Positions 45,736-54,932 are shown, counted from the first letter of the stretch. The stretch: DNA of 64,000 nucleotides from Mucilaginibacter agri (GCF_009928685.1 NZ_WWEO01000044.1:248001-312000); one strand, 5' to 3'. A program made the numbers and translations. The notes: generated from the sequence alone by a model not told the origin.

Positions 45736-45738
45736 TAC

Positions 45739-47121
45739 ATGCGCAAGGAAGTAAAAGACGAAGAAGTATCCCTCAGGTTTATGATGCCCCTTATACTGGG
45801 CACCATGATGAACCCGCTTAACTCTACCATGTTGGCAACCTCGCTGTTTGCCCTTTGTAATTCATTTAAGGTAAGCGTTGGCCAGGGGGCTATACTTATT
45901 ACTTCGTTATATGTAACTTCTACCATTGCCCAACCACTGATGGGACGGTTGGCCGATATTTTCAGCCCGAAGAAGATTAACACTCTTGGATTTATATTGG
46001 TATTGATTGCCGCGCTGATAGGCGTTTTTGCGCCTGCATTCTCCTGGCTTATTGCGTCGCGCATTTTCTTGGGGCTAGGTACTTCTGCAGCTTACCCATC
46101 GGCCATGGCTATTATCAATAAAAAATATGCAGCTATCGGCAAACCGGTACCGGGCCGGGTGCTTGGAATAATCGCAACATCGGCACAAGTGAGTATGGTA
46201 ATTGGGCCTGTATTGGGCGGTTTATTAACGCAATGGCTGGGCTGGCGGGGTATCTTCTTTATTAATATCCCATGGGTACTGGTAGCATTGTTTCTATCAA
46301 AATCCATCCCCAATTATGGTGCAGCAGCCGCAAATCCTTCTGTAAGTCTCTTCAAAAGATTGGATGTTCCCGGCATTATGATATTCAGCTGTTTTCTATT
46401 AACGCTGCTGTATGTTTTGATGCAACCCTTTGCCTGGCTCCCACTACTTATACCAACGTTTTTATTAGCAGCACTCATAATTTGGGAACGCAATCAACAG
46501 TCGCCGTTTATTGATGTAAGGCTTTTAGCAACTAATCCGTCTTTACTTTTGGTGTACGTGCGCACGTTGGCCACTACTTATGTTTTGTACCAGGTATTAT
46601 ACGCCCTGCCGCAGTGGCTAGAAGCCGTTAAAAATCTTAGCCCTGCAAACACTGGGTTAATTATGCTGCCCGAATCGGCAATGGCTATGGCGATGGGCTT
46701 GTTAGTTTCTAAAAGCACCAAACTATTCCGGCAAAATTTATGGGGCGTAATGGCTATGCTACTCTGCTGTATTGCCTGGCTCACGCTTAATGTAAATAGC
46801 ACTGTATTTTACATCTTTCTGGTTACGCTGGTAATGGGCTGTGCCGAAGGTATAAATATCATAGCCAACCAGGCCTTGCTAAATGAAGAAGCCCCGCTGG
46901 CTCAGAAAGGTGTCTCGTTTGGCTTATCCAGAACTTTTGGTTATCTGGGTGCCATCATTTCCGGTTCACAGATCAAGGTGTTGTTTCACAATGGTGTTAC
47001 TGATCACAACTTCCATATCATCGGCTACACGGTAATGTATTCGTGCGTAGCATTGATGATATTGTTGATTCCACTTTGGTTTAGAATGAGAAAGACCGAA
47101 AACTTAAAAGGAGCGGTTTAA
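45739..47121 (+). CDS. MFS drug-efflux transporter (DHA2/EmrB-QacA type)
   Basis: The 460-residue polytopic protein has about fourteen helices. Family motifs are visible: MGRLADIFSPKKINTLGFIL (motif A), SRIFLGLGTSAAYPSAMAII, and motif C-like AQVSMVIGPVLGGLLTQWLG with WRGIFFINIPW, the DHA2 hallmark. It exports drugs or toxic metabolites in exchange for protons. It begins 3 bp after the hydrolase stop and its own stop lies within the operon's terminator hairpin. Confidence 0.93.
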   Translation: MRKEVKDEEVSLRFMMPLILGTMMNPLNSTMLATSLFALCNSFKVSVGQGAILITSLYVTSTIAQPLMGRLADIFSPKKINTLGFILVLIAALIGVFAPAFSWLIASRIFLGLGTSAAYPSAMAIINKKYAAIGKPVPGRVLGIIATSAQVSMVIGPVLGGLLTQWLGWRGIFFINIPWVLVALFLSKSIPNYGAAAANPSVSLFKRLDVPGIMIFSCFLLTLLYVLMQPFAWLPLLIPTFLLAALIIWERNQQSPFIDVRLLATNPSLLLVYVRTLATTYVLYQVLYALPQWLEAVKNLSPANTGLIMLPESAMAMAMGLLVSKSTKLFRQNLWGVMAMLLCCIAWLTLNVNSTVFYIFLVTLVMGCAEGINIIANQALLNEEAPLAQKGVSFGLSRTFGYLGAIISGSQIKVLFHNGVTDHNFHIIGYTVMYSCVALMILLIPLWFRMRKTENLKGAV

Positions 47122-47135
47122 TACCGCTCCTTTTT
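47106..47135. terminator. Bidirectional terminator overlapping the MFS stop
   Basis: AAAAGGAGCGGT (47106-47117) pairs with ACCGCTCCTTTT (47123-47134) around a 5-nt loop, with T-runs on both strands. It serves the MFS gene and the convergent FMN reductase gene. Confidence 0.9.
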
Positions 47136-47138
47136 CTA

Positions 47139-47711
47139 TTATTTATCTTCCTTAATGGCTTTCATTCCTTTAGTCCAGCGCACCAACTGATCTAACATTA
47201 TTTTGGATGCGCCAATGAGTCTTTCGTTAGGTATAAAAACGCCTTCTTCATTAACCAATTCGTTTACAAGCGGCACGTTAACCATTTCGGCAAGCGACAC
47301 TACTTTAAGCGATAACAGATCGGGCTTTAAATTGGCAATAGCCCTAACCCCAGCAAACGGACCGGCAGAATAACCCAATATACCGGCAGCTTTATAGGCC
47401 CACTCGTGAACAAGGTATTCTATGGCATTTTTTAAAGATGCCGGGTAGCTGTAGTCATACTCGGCGGTAACAAAGATAAATGCGTCGGCCTCATCAATTT
47501 TCGCACTCCAGGCTTTGGTATGGTCGTGCTCGTACTGGCGCATAACAGGGTGCACGGCTTCGTTCATTAAAGGAAGGTTAACTTCCCCGAGATCTAAAAC
47601 CTCAACTTCAAAAGCGCCATGTTTGCGGGCTTCTTCGGCAATCCAGTTGGCTACCAGGGGGCCTTTACGGCCCGGACGAACGGTAGATGATATTACTTTT
47701 AATTTATACAT
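47139..47711 (-). CDS. NADPH-dependent FMN reductase family protein
   Basis: The 190-residue flavodoxin-like protein has the flavin phosphate loop STVRPGRKGPLVANWIAEEA and the middle motif FVTAEYDYSYPASLKNAIEY. A third loop follows in GYSAGPFAGVRAI. Members reduce FMN, quinones or azo compounds with NAD(P)H in the cytoplasm. It is a single gene, convergent with the MarR/MFS operon; a joint role in stress by electrophiles or quinones is plausible but not shown. Confidence 0.92.
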   Translation of the reverse strand: MYKLKVISSTVRPGRKGPLVANWIAEEARKHGAFEVEVLDLGEVNLPLMNEAVHPVMRQYEHDHTKAWSAKIDEADAFIFVTAEYDYSYPASLKNAIEYLVHEWAYKAAGILGYSAGPFAGVRAIANLKPDLLSLKVVSLAEMVNVPLVNELVNEEGVFIPNERLIGASKIMLDQLVRWTKGMKAIKEDK

Positions 47712-47959
47712 TTTTCGGTGTTTGGTAAATGATACTTACTATCTGCAAATATATAAGCCTCTGCACAGCTGCAAAACCTCTGCAATACTTATGCTACAAT
47801 AAAAATTCAAAATTGAGGTTTAAACTTGACAGCTTATCTGATTTTTTGACAGCAACGCAACACTTTGCTTAAAATTTTGACGATCTACGAATAAATATTT
47901 CATAATAAATTCATAATAGGTCGCGCTAAAAGTTTATTTTGCGGTAATTTCCTTAATTT

Positions 47960-48973
47960 ATGATAAAGAAAACTGATTTCATTTACTCATCAGAGTCCGA
48001 ACCACACCGTATTCGTACTAAAAAAATGCTGAAGGAGTTCCCGCATATCCGCGAGCTTATTGGCAAAAACCCGCTTACTATTTTTGCTATTATTGGCGTT
48101 GTAGCCTTTATGGTTGCTTTGGCCTGGTTGGTACGCGATCAATCTTGGTGGGTAGTTTTTCTGGCGGCATACTGTTTAGGAGCGTTTGCAGACCATGCGT
48201 TATTCGTTTTAATCCACGAGTGTGCACACCATTTGCTTTTCAAAAACAGATCGGCCAATCGCTGGGCGGGCATTTTAGCCAACACCCCGCAAATTTTTCC
48301 AAGTTCAATTTCATTCGAATATTACCATATCAAACATCACTCCTTTCAGGGTGTGCACGAGTTAGATGCCGACTTACCTAACCACTGGGAAGCTAAGTTG
48401 ATTAACAACTCATTTATAGGTAAAGCATTATGGTTGTTATTCTTCCCATTCTTTCAACTTACCCGCTTATCACGTTTAAAAGAGATCAAAGCTTTTGATA
48501 AATGGGTTGCTGCAAATTACCTGGTACAAATCGTTTTCACAGCGGCTGTGTGGTATTTTATGGGCTGGCACTCTATCGTGTTCTTATTGCTGAGCTTCTC
48601 GTTCTCTGTAGGCCTGCACCCACTTGGCGCCCGCTGGATTCAGGAACACTATTTAACCCATAGCGAAGAGCAAGAAACTTATAGCTACTATGGCGGTTTA
48701 AACCTGGTTGCATTTAACGTAGGTTTCCATAACGAGCATCACGACTTTCCTTCTATCCCATGGAACCGTTTACCTAAGGTGAAGAAAACCGCGCCTGGAT
48801 ATTATGATACTTTATTCTACCATAAATCATGGACCATGTTGTTCTTCCGTTTCCTATTCGATAAAGAGATTTCGATGTTTAACAGGATACTAAGAAAAGA
48901 ACGTGGTAAGGTTGCGTTAACAGACGTATCGAAACCCGATCTGGAAATAACTAAAATGGAGGCTGTGCATTAA
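47960..48973 (+). CDS. DEGS-like sphingolipid delta-4 (dihydroceramide) desaturase homologue
   Basis: This 337-residue membrane protein follows the eukaryotic DEGS family along its full length. The N-terminal lipid-desaturase motif reads DFIYSSESEPHRIRTKKMLK with EFPHIRELIGKNP. Histidine boxes are HECAH (86-90), HIKHH (123-127) and HNEHH (257-261), the last in the DEGS-specific NLVAFNVGFHNEHHDFPSIP followed by the LPKVKKTAPGYYD segment. YSYYGGLNL precedes it, as in animal enzymes. Four or five membrane helices are present. It should introduce a delta-4 double bond into a ceramide-type lipid; Sphingobacteriaceae make sphingolipids, but the substrate here is inferred. Monocistronic with its own terminator. 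Confidence 0.9.
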   Translation: MIKKTDFIYSSESEPHRIRTKKMLKEFPHIRELIGKNPLTIFAIIGVVAFMVALAWLVRDQSWWVVFLAAYCLGAFADHALFVLIHECAHHLLFKNRSANRWAGILANTPQIFPSSISFEYYHIKHHSFQGVHELDADLPNHWEAKLINNSFIGKALWLLFFPFFQLTRLSRLKEIKAFDKWVAANYLVQIVFTAAVWYFMGWHSIVFLLLSFSFSVGLHPLGARWIQEHYLTHSEEQETYSYYGGLNLVAFNVGFHNEHHDFPSIPWNRLPKVKKTAPGYYDTLFYHKSWTMLFFRFLFDKEISMFNRILRKERGKVALTDVSKPDLEITKMEAVH

Positions 48974-48987
48974 GCACAGCCTTTTTT
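48961..48987 (+). terminator. Rho-independent terminator of the DEGS-like gene
   Basis: GGCTGTGC (48961-48968) pairs with GCACAGCC (48974-48981) around the stop codon, followed by six T residues. The stem includes the last codons of the gene. Confidence 0.9.
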
Positions 48988-49311
48988 GTTTTATAACTAT
49001 CGAAGTGTGGCTCAGTGAGCTCCGAAATTGATTATCAGACCGTCCAGGTTTGACAATTAAACCGCCTTTAACTCTTTTTGGAGAAAGTGAAAATTGAAGT
49101 GAGTAAAGTTAAAAATCACGTTCAATTCGATCAAAAATCCAGAATTTATACAGATTCACAGCCCATATTCCTGCGAGGATAAATACCCACTTTATCGTAT
49201 TAAAATTTTCTAATCAATTTCTAATAACTGACGAATACGTCTGTAAATCAACGCTGTTGCTATTTGGACTTAATCTAAATATGGATACTTTTGCTCGATT
49301 CAAAAATTTCG
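48974..49311 (+). other. 338-bp region upstream of the porin-Rieske-imelysin operon
   Basis: Apart from the DEGS-like terminator at the left and the promoter-operator at 49262-49293 on the right, the middle (about 48990-49255) holds no convincing frame, hairpin or repeat. Confidence 0.5.
49262..49293 (+). promoter_or_regulatory. Promoter with embedded Fur/DtxR-like palindrome
   Basis: TTTG (49263-49266), exactly 19 bp, then TACTTTTG (49286-49293) is a perfect Bacteroidota housekeeping promoter. The 19-bp near-palindrome ATTTGGACTTAATCTAAAT (49262-49280) covers the -33 element and spacer, with 7 of 9 arm positions symmetric. The downstream genes suggest iron or other metal control. Confidence 0.72.
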
Positions 49312-50538
49312 ATGCAAAAAATATTTACGTTCGCCCTGCTTCTGTTTGCTTCTTTAAGTGTGTTTGCCCAACAGCCGCAACCCCTTGCAACAACTTCAGA
49401 AGATTCGTTATCCCAAAACATATCTAAAACCTCCACAACCATTGGCGGGTATGGTAATGCTTTCTATCAGCGCAACTCTAACCTCGGTACGGCCAAAATG
49501 AACCTCGAACGCGGGGTACTATTCTTTGGGCACAAATTCAACAACCAGATCTCTTTCTTTTCCGAATTGGAAATTGAAGATGCCAAAGTAACCGGCGGCA
49601 AAAGTGGTGGCGAAGTAAGCTTTGAACAAGCCTACCTTAAATTTAACCTTAACGCCAACCAATACATTGTGGCAGGTTTGTTTATACCACGCATTGGTAT
49701 ATTAAACGAAAACCACCTCCCCAACACCTTCAACGGTAACGAGCGTAACTATGTAGAAACGCTGATAATTCCCGCTACATGGCGCGAACTGGGTGTAGGG
49801 CTTTACGGTAGCCTTAACCGCTTGCCTATTAACTACAGCGTAGGGATAATGAATGGCCTAAGCTCGGCAGATTTTACACATGGTACCGGTTTAATGGAAG
49901 GCCGTTTTGAGGGCAGCAATGCATCGGCAAATAACCTGGCGGTAACAGCTTCACTACAATACTATGTGGGCGATTTTAAGGCGCAGATCTCTGGCTATTA
50001 CGGCGGCACAGTAGGTGTAAGTAAAAGAAAAGCTGATAGTTTAGGATTAAACTCGGGCATATTTGCAGCACCTGTAGCATTGGGTGAAGCTGATATGCAG
50101 TACTCGCACAACGGCTTTTCGGCTAAGGTACTGGGTACGATAGTTTCTATTAAAGATGCACAGAGCATTAACCGTGCCTATGCCAACAATACCCCCGAGA
50201 TGGAATACGGCGCTTATGCCGAGTTGGGGTATGACCTCTTGTACAAATTAATTACCCATACCCACAAGCAACAATTGATACTCTTTGTGAGAGACGAAAA
50301 GCTGGATATCAACTCCAAGATTCCGTCTAACGGCATTATTGATGGCACGCTCGATCAGAACTACATTGTTTCGGGCTTAACCTTTTTACCAATCCGCAAT
50401 ATTGCATTAAAAGCTGATGTTCGCCTGGTACATACCGGCAAGCAAAATCCAAGTCTTATTATCAACCCAAACCCTGCTGCAGTACCCTACCAGCAGAATA
50501 ATAACCTCGTTAACCTAGGCATGGCATTCTCATTTTAA
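49312..50538 (+). CDS. Outer-membrane porin (phosphate-selective O/P-like)
   Basis: The protein has 408 residues from the ATG at 49312; a TTG at 49291 lies in the -7 element and is excluded. The signal peptide ends SVFAQ. Barrel strands follow, with TTIGGYGNAFYQRN, VLFFGHKFNNQISFFSELEI and SFEQAYLKFNLNANQYIVAG, as in OprO/OprP-type porins, and a terminal aromatic residue (MAFSF). It is first in an operon with Rieske, imelysin and di-haem genes (gap 4 bp to the next), so it may admit an iron species or substrate for them. Specificity is unknown. Confidence 0.85.
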   Translation: MQKIFTFALLLFASLSVFAQQPQPLATTSEDSLSQNISKTSTTIGGYGNAFYQRNSNLGTAKMNLERGVLFFGHKFNNQISFFSELEIEDAKVTGGKSGGEVSFEQAYLKFNLNANQYIVAGLFIPRIGILNENHLPNTFNGNERNYVETLIIPATWRELGVGLYGSLNRLPINYSVGIMNGLSSADFTHGTGLMEGRFEGSNASANNLAVTASLQYYVGDFKAQISGYYGGTVGVSKRKADSLGLNSGIFAAPVALGEADMQYSHNGFSAKVLGTIVSIKDAQSINRAYANNTPEMEYGAYAELGYDLLYKLITHTHKQQLILFVRDEKLDINSKIPSNGIIDGTLDQNYIVSGLTFLPIRNIALKADVRLVHTGKQNPSLIINPNPAAVPYQQNNNLVNLGMAFSF

Positions 50539-50542
50539 ACTT

Positions 50543-50965
50543 ATGGAAAGAAGAGACTTTATAAAACAAAGCTGCGCATTATGTATGATAGCCGCCGCGG
50601 GTGCAGTAATCAGCAATTTATCATCATGCGCTACTTTACCGGTTTATCAAACCGCTATCAATAATCAGCAGGTTACGGTACCCACGTCATTGTTCGATAA
50701 AGGCAATTTGCAGATCGTTCAGCCAAAGGGCCTCTTCTACAACATTGCTTTAAATAAAGAGGCCGACGGCTCCTACACGGCTCTTTTATTGCGTTGCACA
50801 CACGCCGATAACCAGTTAATTACTACAGGTAACGGTTACAAATGCAACCTGCATGGCAGTGCTTTTGACAAGGAAGGCCACGTAACCGTTGGCCCGGCAG
50901 AAAAGCCTTTGCGCAAATACCCAACAGAAATTAATAACGGACAAATAATCATTCATTTAACATAA
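50543..50965 (+). CDS. Rieske [2Fe-2S] lipoprotein
   Basis: The 140-residue protein has a Tat-like start (MERRDFIKQSCALCMIAAAG) followed by a possible lipobox (SNLSSC, Cys29), so it should be an exported, membrane-anchored protein. The Rieske cluster ligands are Cys85 and His87 (LLRCTHADNQL) and Cys101 and His104 (YKCNLHGSAFDKEG). The domain transfers one electron. No cytochrome b or dioxygenase partner is nearby; the di-haem oxidoreductase of the same operon is the obvious candidate partner, by inference. Confidence 0.9.
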   Translation: MERRDFIKQSCALCMIAAAGAVISNLSSCATLPVYQTAINNQQVTVPTSLFDKGNLQIVQPKGLFYNIALNKEADGSYTALLLRCTHADNQLITTGNGYKCNLHGSAFDKEGHVTVGPAEKPLRKYPTEINNGQIIIHLT

Positions 50966-50972
50966 CATCTAT

Positions 50973-52049
50973 ATGAAAAAATCACTACTACTTTCACTGG
51001 CCTGCGGCGCTGTTTTGGCCATAGCAGGTTGTTCAAAGTCACATAACGACGACACACAAACAAACGATGCTACCCTGGAGGGTAAAGTAATTGTTGACTT
51101 TGCTAACGTGCTTGCCAATCCTAACTATGCAGATTTACAGGCCAAAGCCAGCACATTAAAAGATGCTGTAAATACCCTGGTGGCAACACCTAATGCTGCT
51201 AACCTGCTTGCAGCCCAAACTGCATGGAAAAACACACGCGTGCCATGGGAACAATGCGAAGGTTTCTTATTTGGCCCGGTTGAGGATTTTGATTATGACC
51301 CAATTATGGATACCTGGCCGGTTGATAAAAACGAGCTTGATGCCATATTAGCAAGCAGCAACCCACTAGGCGTATCTGATGTTGATGCGCTTCAACAATC
51401 GCAAAAGGGCTTTCACGCTATTGAGTATATTATATTTGGCCCGGGTGGCACTCAAAAGGCGGACAATATTACCGCCCGCGAGAAAACTTATTTAACATCT
51501 TTGGCACAAAGCCTTTATAACACCACTGTTCAATTAAAAAACAGCTGGGATCCTTCTTCGGGCAATTTCACTAAACAAGTAACCTCGGCTGGCAGCGGCA
51601 GCACAACTTTTGCTACCCGTAAGGATCTATTTATTGCTTTGGTTGGCTCGATGGCTGATATCTGTGGCGAAGTTTCGAGCTCGAAAATGGAAGTTCCTTT
51701 TGCAGCTAAAGATTCTACCCTTGATGAGTCCTCTTTCTCACACAACTCTGTAGCCGACTTTAAGAATAATATCACCGGTATCTTAAATGCCTATATGTGT
51801 ACTTATAATGGCGCCGGCGGCACAGGACTAAATCAATTGGTGGCCTCTAAAAATGCTTCGCTTGATGCCAAATTACAAAGCCAGATGAAAGCCGCTATCG
51901 CAGCATTCAGCACCATCACCGTTACCTACGAAAGAGCTATTTACGAGCAGCCAACACAGGTTAAAGCAGTGCAGGCATCTATCAACACACTGCAAGCCAC
52001 CCTCGAGGGCGACCTGACTAACTTTGTGAATACTAATATTAAAGACTAA
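50973..52049 (+). CDS. Imelysin-family (IrpA-like) lipoprotein
   Basis: The 358-residue protein has lipobox AIAGC (Cys19). The imelysin fold is marked by the GxHxxE motif GFHAIEYIIFG (about 149-154), preceded by WEQCEGFLFGPVEDFDYDP and MDTWPVD. Helices in the second half form the matching bundle. Family members are iron-regulated envelope proteins, thought to bind or sense iron. It lies 7 bp after the Rieske gene and 20 bp before the di-haem gene. Confidence 0.92.
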   Translation: MKKSLLLSLACGAVLAIAGCSKSHNDDTQTNDATLEGKVIVDFANVLANPNYADLQAKASTLKDAVNTLVATPNAANLLAAQTAWKNTRVPWEQCEGFLFGPVEDFDYDPIMDTWPVDKNELDAILASSNPLGVSDVDALQQSQKGFHAIEYIIFGPGGTQKADNITAREKTYLTSLAQSLYNTTVQLKNSWDPSSGNFTKQVTSAGSGSTTFATRKDLFIALVGSMADICGEVSSSKMEVPFAAKDSTLDESSFSHNSVADFKNNITGILNAYMCTYNGAGGTGLNQLVASKNASLDAKLQSQMKAAIAAFSTITVTYERAIYEQPTQVKAVQASINTLQATLEGDLTNFVNTNIKD

Positions 52050-52069
52050 TAAGCCAAGCGGCAACATAC

Positions 52070-53443
52070 GTGAGAAAGATTAAGGTTATAGGTGTATTAT
52101 TAATACTGATGATTGTTTTGGTGCAATGCCAAAAATCATCAGTATTTCCTGACGAACAATATGACGATCGGCTTTCGGGAGGAGTAGAAACTGTTTTCGA
52201 TGCCACCAGTAAGGCGTTTAGTAATATGTTTACCGAACTGGGGGTTTACGACGAACACGTGCATTCATTGGGCGATGATGTATTTAGCCGAACCTTCGTA
52301 TCTGCGCCTGCCCCTATTAATAGCGGTCTTGGCGCCTTATATAATAACGTGTCGTGTATCTCGTGCCATCACAACGATGGTATCGGGCTGCCAACCGTTG
52401 GCGAACTACAGTCATCCATGTTGGTAAGGATCAGCCTGCCAGGGACTGATGCCAATGGCGGCCCAGTTGCTGTACCTGGTTATGGACTGCAATTACAAGA
52501 TAAAGCTGTGTTCGGCAAAATGCCAGAGTGCAAAGTAAATATCACCTATACCTATCAGGCCGGTACTCTCGACGATGGTACAAGTTACATTTTGCGTGCA
52601 CCTAGTTATACCTTAACTAATTTGTATACGCCTATAAACGGCAATTACATGCTTTCGCCGCGCCTGGCTCCGCCGATGATTGGTTTAGGGCTGCTGGAAG
52701 CCATACCAGAAAGCCAGATTGTTGCTGGCGCCGACCCTAATGATGCCAATGGCGACGGCATTAAGGGACATGCAAACTATGTATGGGATGCTATAACCAA
52801 AAGCAAACAGTTAGGTCGTTTTGGATGGAAGGCCAATACCGCATCAATTATAACGCAAGTGGCTTCTGCCTTTAACCAGGATATGGGTTTAACTACCAGC
52901 ATTCTGCCTGTGGAAAACAGCTTCGGCCAGTCGCAAAACGATGGGTTAAAAGACGATCCGGAAATTGCAGACACCCTGCTTAATGCAGTTAAGTTTTACG
53001 CCCAGACCTTGCGTGTACCTGCCCGCAGAAATACGACCGATGCCACAGTAAAACGTGGCGAACAGCTATTTGCATTAGGTAAATGTGTTAATTGCCATAA
53101 GCAGACCTTTACCACAGGGGTCGACGTATCCAGAAAATATATGTCGAACCAAGTGATACACCCTTATACCGATATGTTGCTGCACGACATGGGACCTGGC
53201 TTAGCCGATAACCGTACAGATTATCTTGCAGGTGGACAAGAGTGGCGCACCGCACCGCTATGGGGTTTAGGACTATTTGAAATCATCAATAATCCTGGCT
53301 ACTATCTGCACGATGGCCGCGCGCGCACGCTAACAGAAGCTATTATGTGGCATGGTGGCGAAGCAGAAGCATCAAAAGCTTATTTCTCACACCTCTCAAC
53401 ATCGGATAGAAACGCGATGCTGAAATTTTTAAAATCACTCTAA
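52070..53443 (+). CDS. Di-haem oxidoreductase (DUF1111/DHOR) lipoprotein
   Basis: The 457-residue protein starts with GTG at 52070 and has lipobox VLVQC (Cys20). Two haem c motifs are visible: CISCH at 96-100 and CVNCH at about 339-343. DHOR signatures include VSAPAPINSGLGALYNNVSC, LAPPMIGLGLLEAIPES, LGRFGWKANTASI, DMGPGLADNR and LHDGRARTLTEAIMWHGGEA. Such proteins often accompany imelysins. It is probably periplasmic and exchanges electrons with an unknown partner, possibly the Rieske protein. It ends at a strong terminator. Confidence 0.92.
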   Translation: MRKIKVIGVLLILMIVLVQCQKSSVFPDEQYDDRLSGGVETVFDATSKAFSNMFTELGVYDEHVHSLGDDVFSRTFVSAPAPINSGLGALYNNVSCISCHHNDGIGLPTVGELQSSMLVRISLPGTDANGGPVAVPGYGLQLQDKAVFGKMPECKVNITYTYQAGTLDDGTSYILRAPSYTLTNLYTPINGNYMLSPRLAPPMIGLGLLEAIPESQIVAGADPNDANGDGIKGHANYVWDAITKSKQLGRFGWKANTASIITQVASAFNQDMGLTTSILPVENSFGQSQNDGLKDDPEIADTLLNAVKFYAQTLRVPARRNTTDATVKRGEQLFALGKCVNCHKQTFTTGVDVSRKYMSNQVIHPYTDMLLHDMGPGLADNRTDYLAGGQEWRTAPLWGLGLFEIINNPGYYLHDGRARTLTEAIMWHGGEAEASKAYFSHLSTSDRNAMLKFLKSL

Positions 53444-53454
53444 AACAAAATTTT

Positions 53455-53507
53455 ATAGCTGAAAAAAAAATCTGCTGGCTCACACCAACAGGTTTTTTTT
53501 CAGCTAT
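53455..53507. terminator. Long bidirectional terminator
   Basis: ATAGCTGAAAAAAAA (from 53455) pairs with TTTTTTTTCAGCTAT (to 53507), with an inner CTGCTGG/CCAACAG stem. It lies between the convergent di-haem and GH125 genes. Confidence 0.85.
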
Positions 53508-53513
53508 ATTTTC

Positions 53514-54932
53514 TTATCCGAGCAACTGCGGCTTGGCTTTATAGGTTTCCCACAAAAACTCACCGAACAGCGTATTGGCCCAGGCAAACCATTTACGGGT
53601 AAAGTTCTTTGCATCATCTTTATGAAAAGACTCGTGCATAAACCCGGTACCAGCATGAGTTGATCTTAAAGTTTCTACGCAGTGTTTAATCTCCTGATCA
53701 TCGGTGCTGGTTAAACCGCGCATAATGATACCTAGGGTCCAGATCATATTCTTGCCTGCATGCGGACCACCAATACCTTCTGCTGCCTTACCCTTGTAGT
53801 AAAAAGGATTATTGCTTGATAAAAGCATCTTCCGGGTATTAATATACACCGGATCATCGGCAGGGACGGCGCCGATATAAGGCAAGCCCAATAAGCTCGG
53901 CACATTGGCATCATCCATCAGGTTAAAGCTTCCGAAACCGTTTACCTCGTATGGATAAATTTCACCATAAGTGGGATGATCGATTACACCATACTTTTGC
54001 AGTGCGGTTTCTACTTCCGTTGCCAAGGCAGATAACTCTGCTGCCAGTGCATCGTCTTTGCTAATGGCTTTAATCATGTCTGCAGCTTGTTTTAAACTTA
54101 CCACTGCAAAGAAGTTAGAAGGAATCAGGAACAGATAGATGGTGGCATCGTCGCTGGGGCGGAATGCCGAGCAAATAAGCCCCACCGGATTAACCGGGTA
54201 GCCATATCCTCCCAAAGGAACGCTATCTAAAGCCCAGGCTGTTTTGCGCTGAAATGAGTACGGACCGTCGCCGTCTTTACGTTGCTGTTCTTTAAAAGTT
54301 TTTAATATCAGGGCGATAGATTCTTTCCAACGGCTATCAAACGGCGATGTATCGCCAGTTAATTGCCAGTATTTATAGGCCAAACGAATAGGATAACATA
54401 GCGAATCTATCTCCCATTTACGTTCGTGAATGCCGGGTTGCATTTTGGTAACATCACTAGCCCACTCTCCTACTTTGTTAGGATCATTATAAAAAGCATT
54501 AGCATAAGGATCTTTTAAAATACAACCTACCTGATGGTTTATAACACCGGCAATTAATTGTTGCAATTTTTGATCCTGCTTAATGAAATTGATATACGGC
54601 CAAACCTGCGCGCTGCTATCACGCAACCACATGGCGTCAATATCGCCTGTAATTACATAGGTATCGGGGCGATTATTTTTGGTAGTAAAGGTTACTGTAG
54701 TATCCAAAGTATTTGGAAAGCAGTTCTCCATCAACCAACCCAATTCAGGATTTTTTACATTAGACTTAAACTCGGTGATGGCCTGCTCTATTACTTTACT
54801 TGTAAAGCGTCTTTTATTTGCCGCTGTACGCACCACCGGAAAATCTGCAACCGCAGCTATGGCCATCGACCTGCTCGCCAACAGTCCTCCGCTTAGTAAA
54901 CCGGCCTGCTGTATAAATGTTCTTCTTTTCAA
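53514..54932 (-). CDS. Glycoside hydrolase family 125 exo-alpha-1,6-mannosidase
   Basis: The protein has 472 residues from a TTG at 54932 (no ATG precedes the signal sequence KRRTFIQQAGLLSGGLLASR, a Tat-type RR motif). GH125 landmarks are LGWLMENCFPNTLDTTVTF, DTYVITGDIDAMWLRDSSAQ, ERKWEIDSLCYPIRLAYKYW and FGSFNLMDDANVPSLLGLPY. The enzyme is a metal-independent inverting exo-mannosidase in an (alpha/alpha)6 fold. It is co-transcribed 40 bp downstream of a GH-A clan glycosidase gene. Together they suggest mannan or N-glycan trimming. Confidence 0.93.
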   Translation of the reverse strand: MKRRTFIQQAGLLSGGLLASRSMAIAAVADFPVVRTAANKRRFTSKVIEQAITEFKSNVKNPELGWLMENCFPNTLDTTVTFTTKNNRPDTYVITGDIDAMWLRDSSAQVWPYINFIKQDQKLQQLIAGVINHQVGCILKDPYANAFYNDPNKVGEWASDVTKMQPGIHERKWEIDSLCYPIRLAYKYWQLTGDTSPFDSRWKESIALILKTFKEQQRKDGDGPYSFQRKTAWALDSVPLGGYGYPVNPVGLICSAFRPSDDATIYLFLIPSNFFAVVSLKQAADMIKAISKDDALAAELSALATEVETALQKYGVIDHPTYGEIYPYEVNGFGSFNLMDDANVPSLLGLPYIGAVPADDPVYINTRKMLLSSNNPFYYKGKAAEGIGGPHAGKNMIWTLGIIMRGLTSTDDQEIKHCVETLRSTHAGTGFMHESFHKDDAKNFTRKWFAWANTLFGEFLWETYKAKPQLLG

